From contig OY756968.1 of NCBI GenBank assembly GCA_963580455.1, positions 2,703,544 through 2,767,543 of the forward strand: 64,000 nucleotides of DNA, written 5' to 3'. The notes below the pieces were generated by a model. It searched no databases, was not told where the DNA came from, and was given only the letters and a program-made list of their open reading frames with translations. Below, in pieces: positions 61,330 through 64,000 of the stretch (position 1 is its first letter; each line of letters starts with the position of its first letter). The stretch comes from Euonymus europaeus (taxonomy: Eukaryota > Streptophyta > Magnoliopsida > Celastrales > Celastraceae). Made by a program: the position numbers and the translations under genes.

Positions 61330-63137
61330 CAGAAAATGTTTCTTTGCCTTTGTTGGTTAATTTTTGTTTGCGATCCATCTATGTTTCTCTCTGCTTGAAT
61401 AGATGGAGAGAAATAGAATGTAAATCAGAAGGAAAATTTTGTTAGCAAATACACAAAAAGAGATTTCTTTTCATTTATAATCAAACTATTGACAGATCTT
61501 GTATATCATATTTGTTTTAAAGACCAAAAGAAACCCAGATTCCAGAGCTCTGTATCAGGAAGTAAATAAGAGCTACATGGTCGCATTTTGCCGTCTGTTT
61601 GGTTGAATGTTTATATAATTTATATTCTGTCAGATAATACCTTTTACAATAGCTTATGATTTTTCAGACATACTTCAAATCAAACATATGCTTGATCTTC
61701 TATTATAATATTAATTACAGGTAAAAGCAAACGAAGGGTTTTTTTCTTTCTGCCTTGACGACAGACAGAGAGAGGCAAAGTGCCCGTAATTGCTGAAATG
61801 GGTTTTGTTTGTTGGAATTTAGAAAGAGGGATTGGAATCACAGTCCAAAAGGTATATATAGGTTTGACCATTCCAATCCTTAATAAACAATATCACAAGA
61901 GAAATGCACACAATCTTTGTTTAAACAATTCACACGAACCCATAAACATTTCAAATCCCCACCCCAGAAACTTTCAGACAAAAAAAAATATAAAAACGTT
62001 TGTTTGTGTGATATTTATGTATTTGGGTCCTTAAAGAACACATGAAAAGCTGGAGATGATTGTTCCCAAAGCACATTGAGGGGACCTCATCGCACCTTCC
62101 CCTTTTTATTGTTCTTATTCTTTATTTTATGTATTTTTCTTGTCAAATTGTTTTTGTTGTTGGTGGACTATGTCTATGTCTGTTATTCCATTATTTGTAT
62201 TTGGGTGGCAAAAATTTGGGTATGAGTTGGATAACATGACTCAAATTATTTTCAATTTTCGAACGTATTTAATTATTTATAATCGGATTGGTTTAAATCA
62301 GGATAAGTAAATGAACAATAATTCAATTATGTTAGGGTTCGGACAACATTTTTGTGCTTAGATCTGAAATTTAGACATAAAATTCATGTTCAAACTTGAT
62401 TTAATTGTAGATAAACAAATCTATCATCTAGATCGAATAGAATTTCGTCGCTCCTAGTATCTGGTAGCATAGTTGATAGGCAGTTAGTGGATATTAGTAG
62501 GGACACTAACCACATCATTATCATTTTTTGATTGTAAGATCATATTGAGGTCGATGGGAATGAAATAATTCAACTTACTATGTACAATCATCAATTGTTT
62601 TGTTCTTGTTCTTGTTTTTCTCTTCGTTGCTTTATTATGTTAAATTGGGCTTGTTAAACTTTCACTGCACTGGAGAGTGGAGACGGTGGTAAAGGTGGAC
62701 TGACTGATTGGGCCTTGGACTGTCGTGATCTGTATTTTGGGCCCAATTCTAAAAGGCTATGTTAAATCCTCCTGAGTCCTGACTGGTACGTTGAAAATAT
62801 ATTAGAAAAGACTGAAATCAAAAGTAAATATTTTTTGCAAAATAATATAATTTAAAAGGTACATTAAAAATTATGGACAATAAATTTTGTTAGAGAGAGT
62901 TTTACGTGTTAAGTTAAGTTCGAATATGTAATTTTTTATAAAAAAAATTATCATATATTTTGATAGATAAAACGTTAATTTTTTATATATAAAAAAGAAA
63001 ACAAAAATTGTAGTGGATGGACTATTAAACCCACAAAAGTAGACCGGTCTGCGTCTCTCACAAAAATAAAAGATTAAATCCCACATTAAACAAAAAAAAA
63101 GTAACTTTTTTTTAGAAAACTTGAAAAACCTAATTAA
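61330..63137. other. Gene-free region after the U-box gene
   Basis: It contains the PUB 3' UTR and AT-rich DNA with no recognised gene or bounded repeat. Confidence 0.5.
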
Positions 63138-64000
63138 CTACGGAAAATGCTACACATCCCAATACTATTTGATACATAATATACATAATCTATGTGGCAT
63201 GACACATCATCATGCCACATAAATTATTAAATATTTATTAATGATACACTTTTCAAGAAGAAACTCTAGTTCCCTCCTAAATTTTGATTTTTCCTGCTTC
63301 TATCTCTTCTTGACTCAACATATTATCATGATTACTTCAACTAAGGTACATATTGGAAGATGTGACATAAGCACACAATGTAAGTATGTAACTGCACATA
63401 AATTCACAATGTCATTATTATAGTGAACAATGTATTTCAAATGGATTTACATGTAATTATGTTCTCGTGTTTAAAGGTAATTACATTGCTATATTTGTGT
63501 TATAAGTTCTTTAATACATTGTAATGTATTTTAACTTGTGGCAATGCGTAATCACATTGTCCAGATTGTTAATTACATTGATTTTCCAATCAAAACAATG
63601 AGATGTGACATTCTATGTAGACATGTATGCACACAATGTAAAACGTGGATCAAACAATGTAATATGCAAAAAGCCATTTAATGAAATGCTTAAACAATGT
63701 AACACGCTGATCGAACAATGTAATAACGAAGAATCGTCGTCTAGCCACCGTTCATACTGTCATCGCCATAAATTGAACCCCCAAGCTTCAAACAAGCTAA
63801 TTTAGCTGCTTCTTGTACTCAAATGTCACTTAAATCGTAGAAAAAATGCTTAAAAATGGTGACCTTTGCTAGAGAAAAGTGGTAGATCAGACCAAATCCG
63901 ACAATATCTTCGTGCATCGATACCACCGTTCATCTTCTTGTGATGATACGCATCAGATTCAGCCATTTTCCGGTTGAATCGACCACCGAATTTCGGGGAC
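63138..64000. repeat. Undefined repeat-rich element with ACAATGTAA motif cluster
   Basis: The 9-mer ACAATGTAA occurs at 63375-63383, 63633-63641, 63654-63662, 63694-63702 and 63715-63723. Close variants or inverse copies lie at about 63406, 63427, 63481, 63515, 63554, 63573 and 63594. A 12-bp perfect hairpin stem lies at 63191-63202 and 63210-63221. The start GGAAAATGCTACACATCCC (about 63141) resembles a MITE end. Clustered short motifs are typical of subterminal regions of DNA transposons. The right part is outside the window. Confidence 0.45.

Overview
The window is nuclear DNA from a flowering plant, most likely a eudicot. It is AT-rich, its genes carry GT-AG introns, and every confident protein belongs to a plant family: EC1 egg-cell peptide, IDA-like peptide, GT-2 trihelix factor, fibrillin, plant actin with introns at the classic positions, WNK kinase and plant U-box ligase. 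I cannot name the species. No bacterial, organellar or CRISPR-type content was seen.

Layout. 0.7-2.8 kb (-): CAD/mannitol-dehydrogenase-like alcohol dehydrogenase, 5 exons. 3.49-8.05 kb (-): intact Ty1/copia retrotransposon with two identical 240-bp LTRs and a 5-bp target duplication. 8.1-12.5 kb: gene-free belt of MITEs, a GGCCC-rich hAT-like element and a LINE end. 12.8-13.2 kb (+): EC1-like egg-cell secreted peptide. 14.3-16.3 kb (-): N-myristoylated-type acidic protein with four ~60-residue repeats. 20.1-20.5 kb (-): two-TM membrane protein. 21.5-23.3 kb (-): GT-2-type trihelix factor. 25.0-27.0 kb (+): BolA2-type protein. 28.6-30.1 kb (+): plastid fibrillin. 32.1-34.4 kb (-): actin. 35.9-36.4 kb: 5'-truncated LINE copy with long target duplication. 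36.6-37.9 kb: non-autonomous hAT element. 38.3-40.5 kb (+): ATG1-type kinase of the short ATG1t form. 41.4-43.2 kb (-) and 43.5-47.3 kb (+): divergent DUF167 protein and WNK8-like kinase. 48.4 kb: TONSOKU pseudo-exon. 50.8-51.0 kb (-): IDA-like peptide precursor. 51-60 kb: gene-free repeats, including an LTR-like block. 60.1-61.3 kb (+): PUB27-like U-box E3 ligase. 61.3-64.0 kb: gene-free, ending in a cluster of a 9-bp motif that looks like the inner part of an undescribed transposon.

The genes are unrelated single genes and do not form an operon or biosynthetic cluster. Exon boundaries were set by splice consensus plus reading-frame continuity. Every multi-exon model closes to an intact frame with a terminal stop. 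I found no convincing novel multi-gene system. The most interesting items are the very young copia copy beside the CAD promoter, the precisely bounded hAT and LINE insertions, the 9-bp repeat cluster at the right edge, the repeat-built acylated protein, and the kinase that ends right after its catalytic domain.
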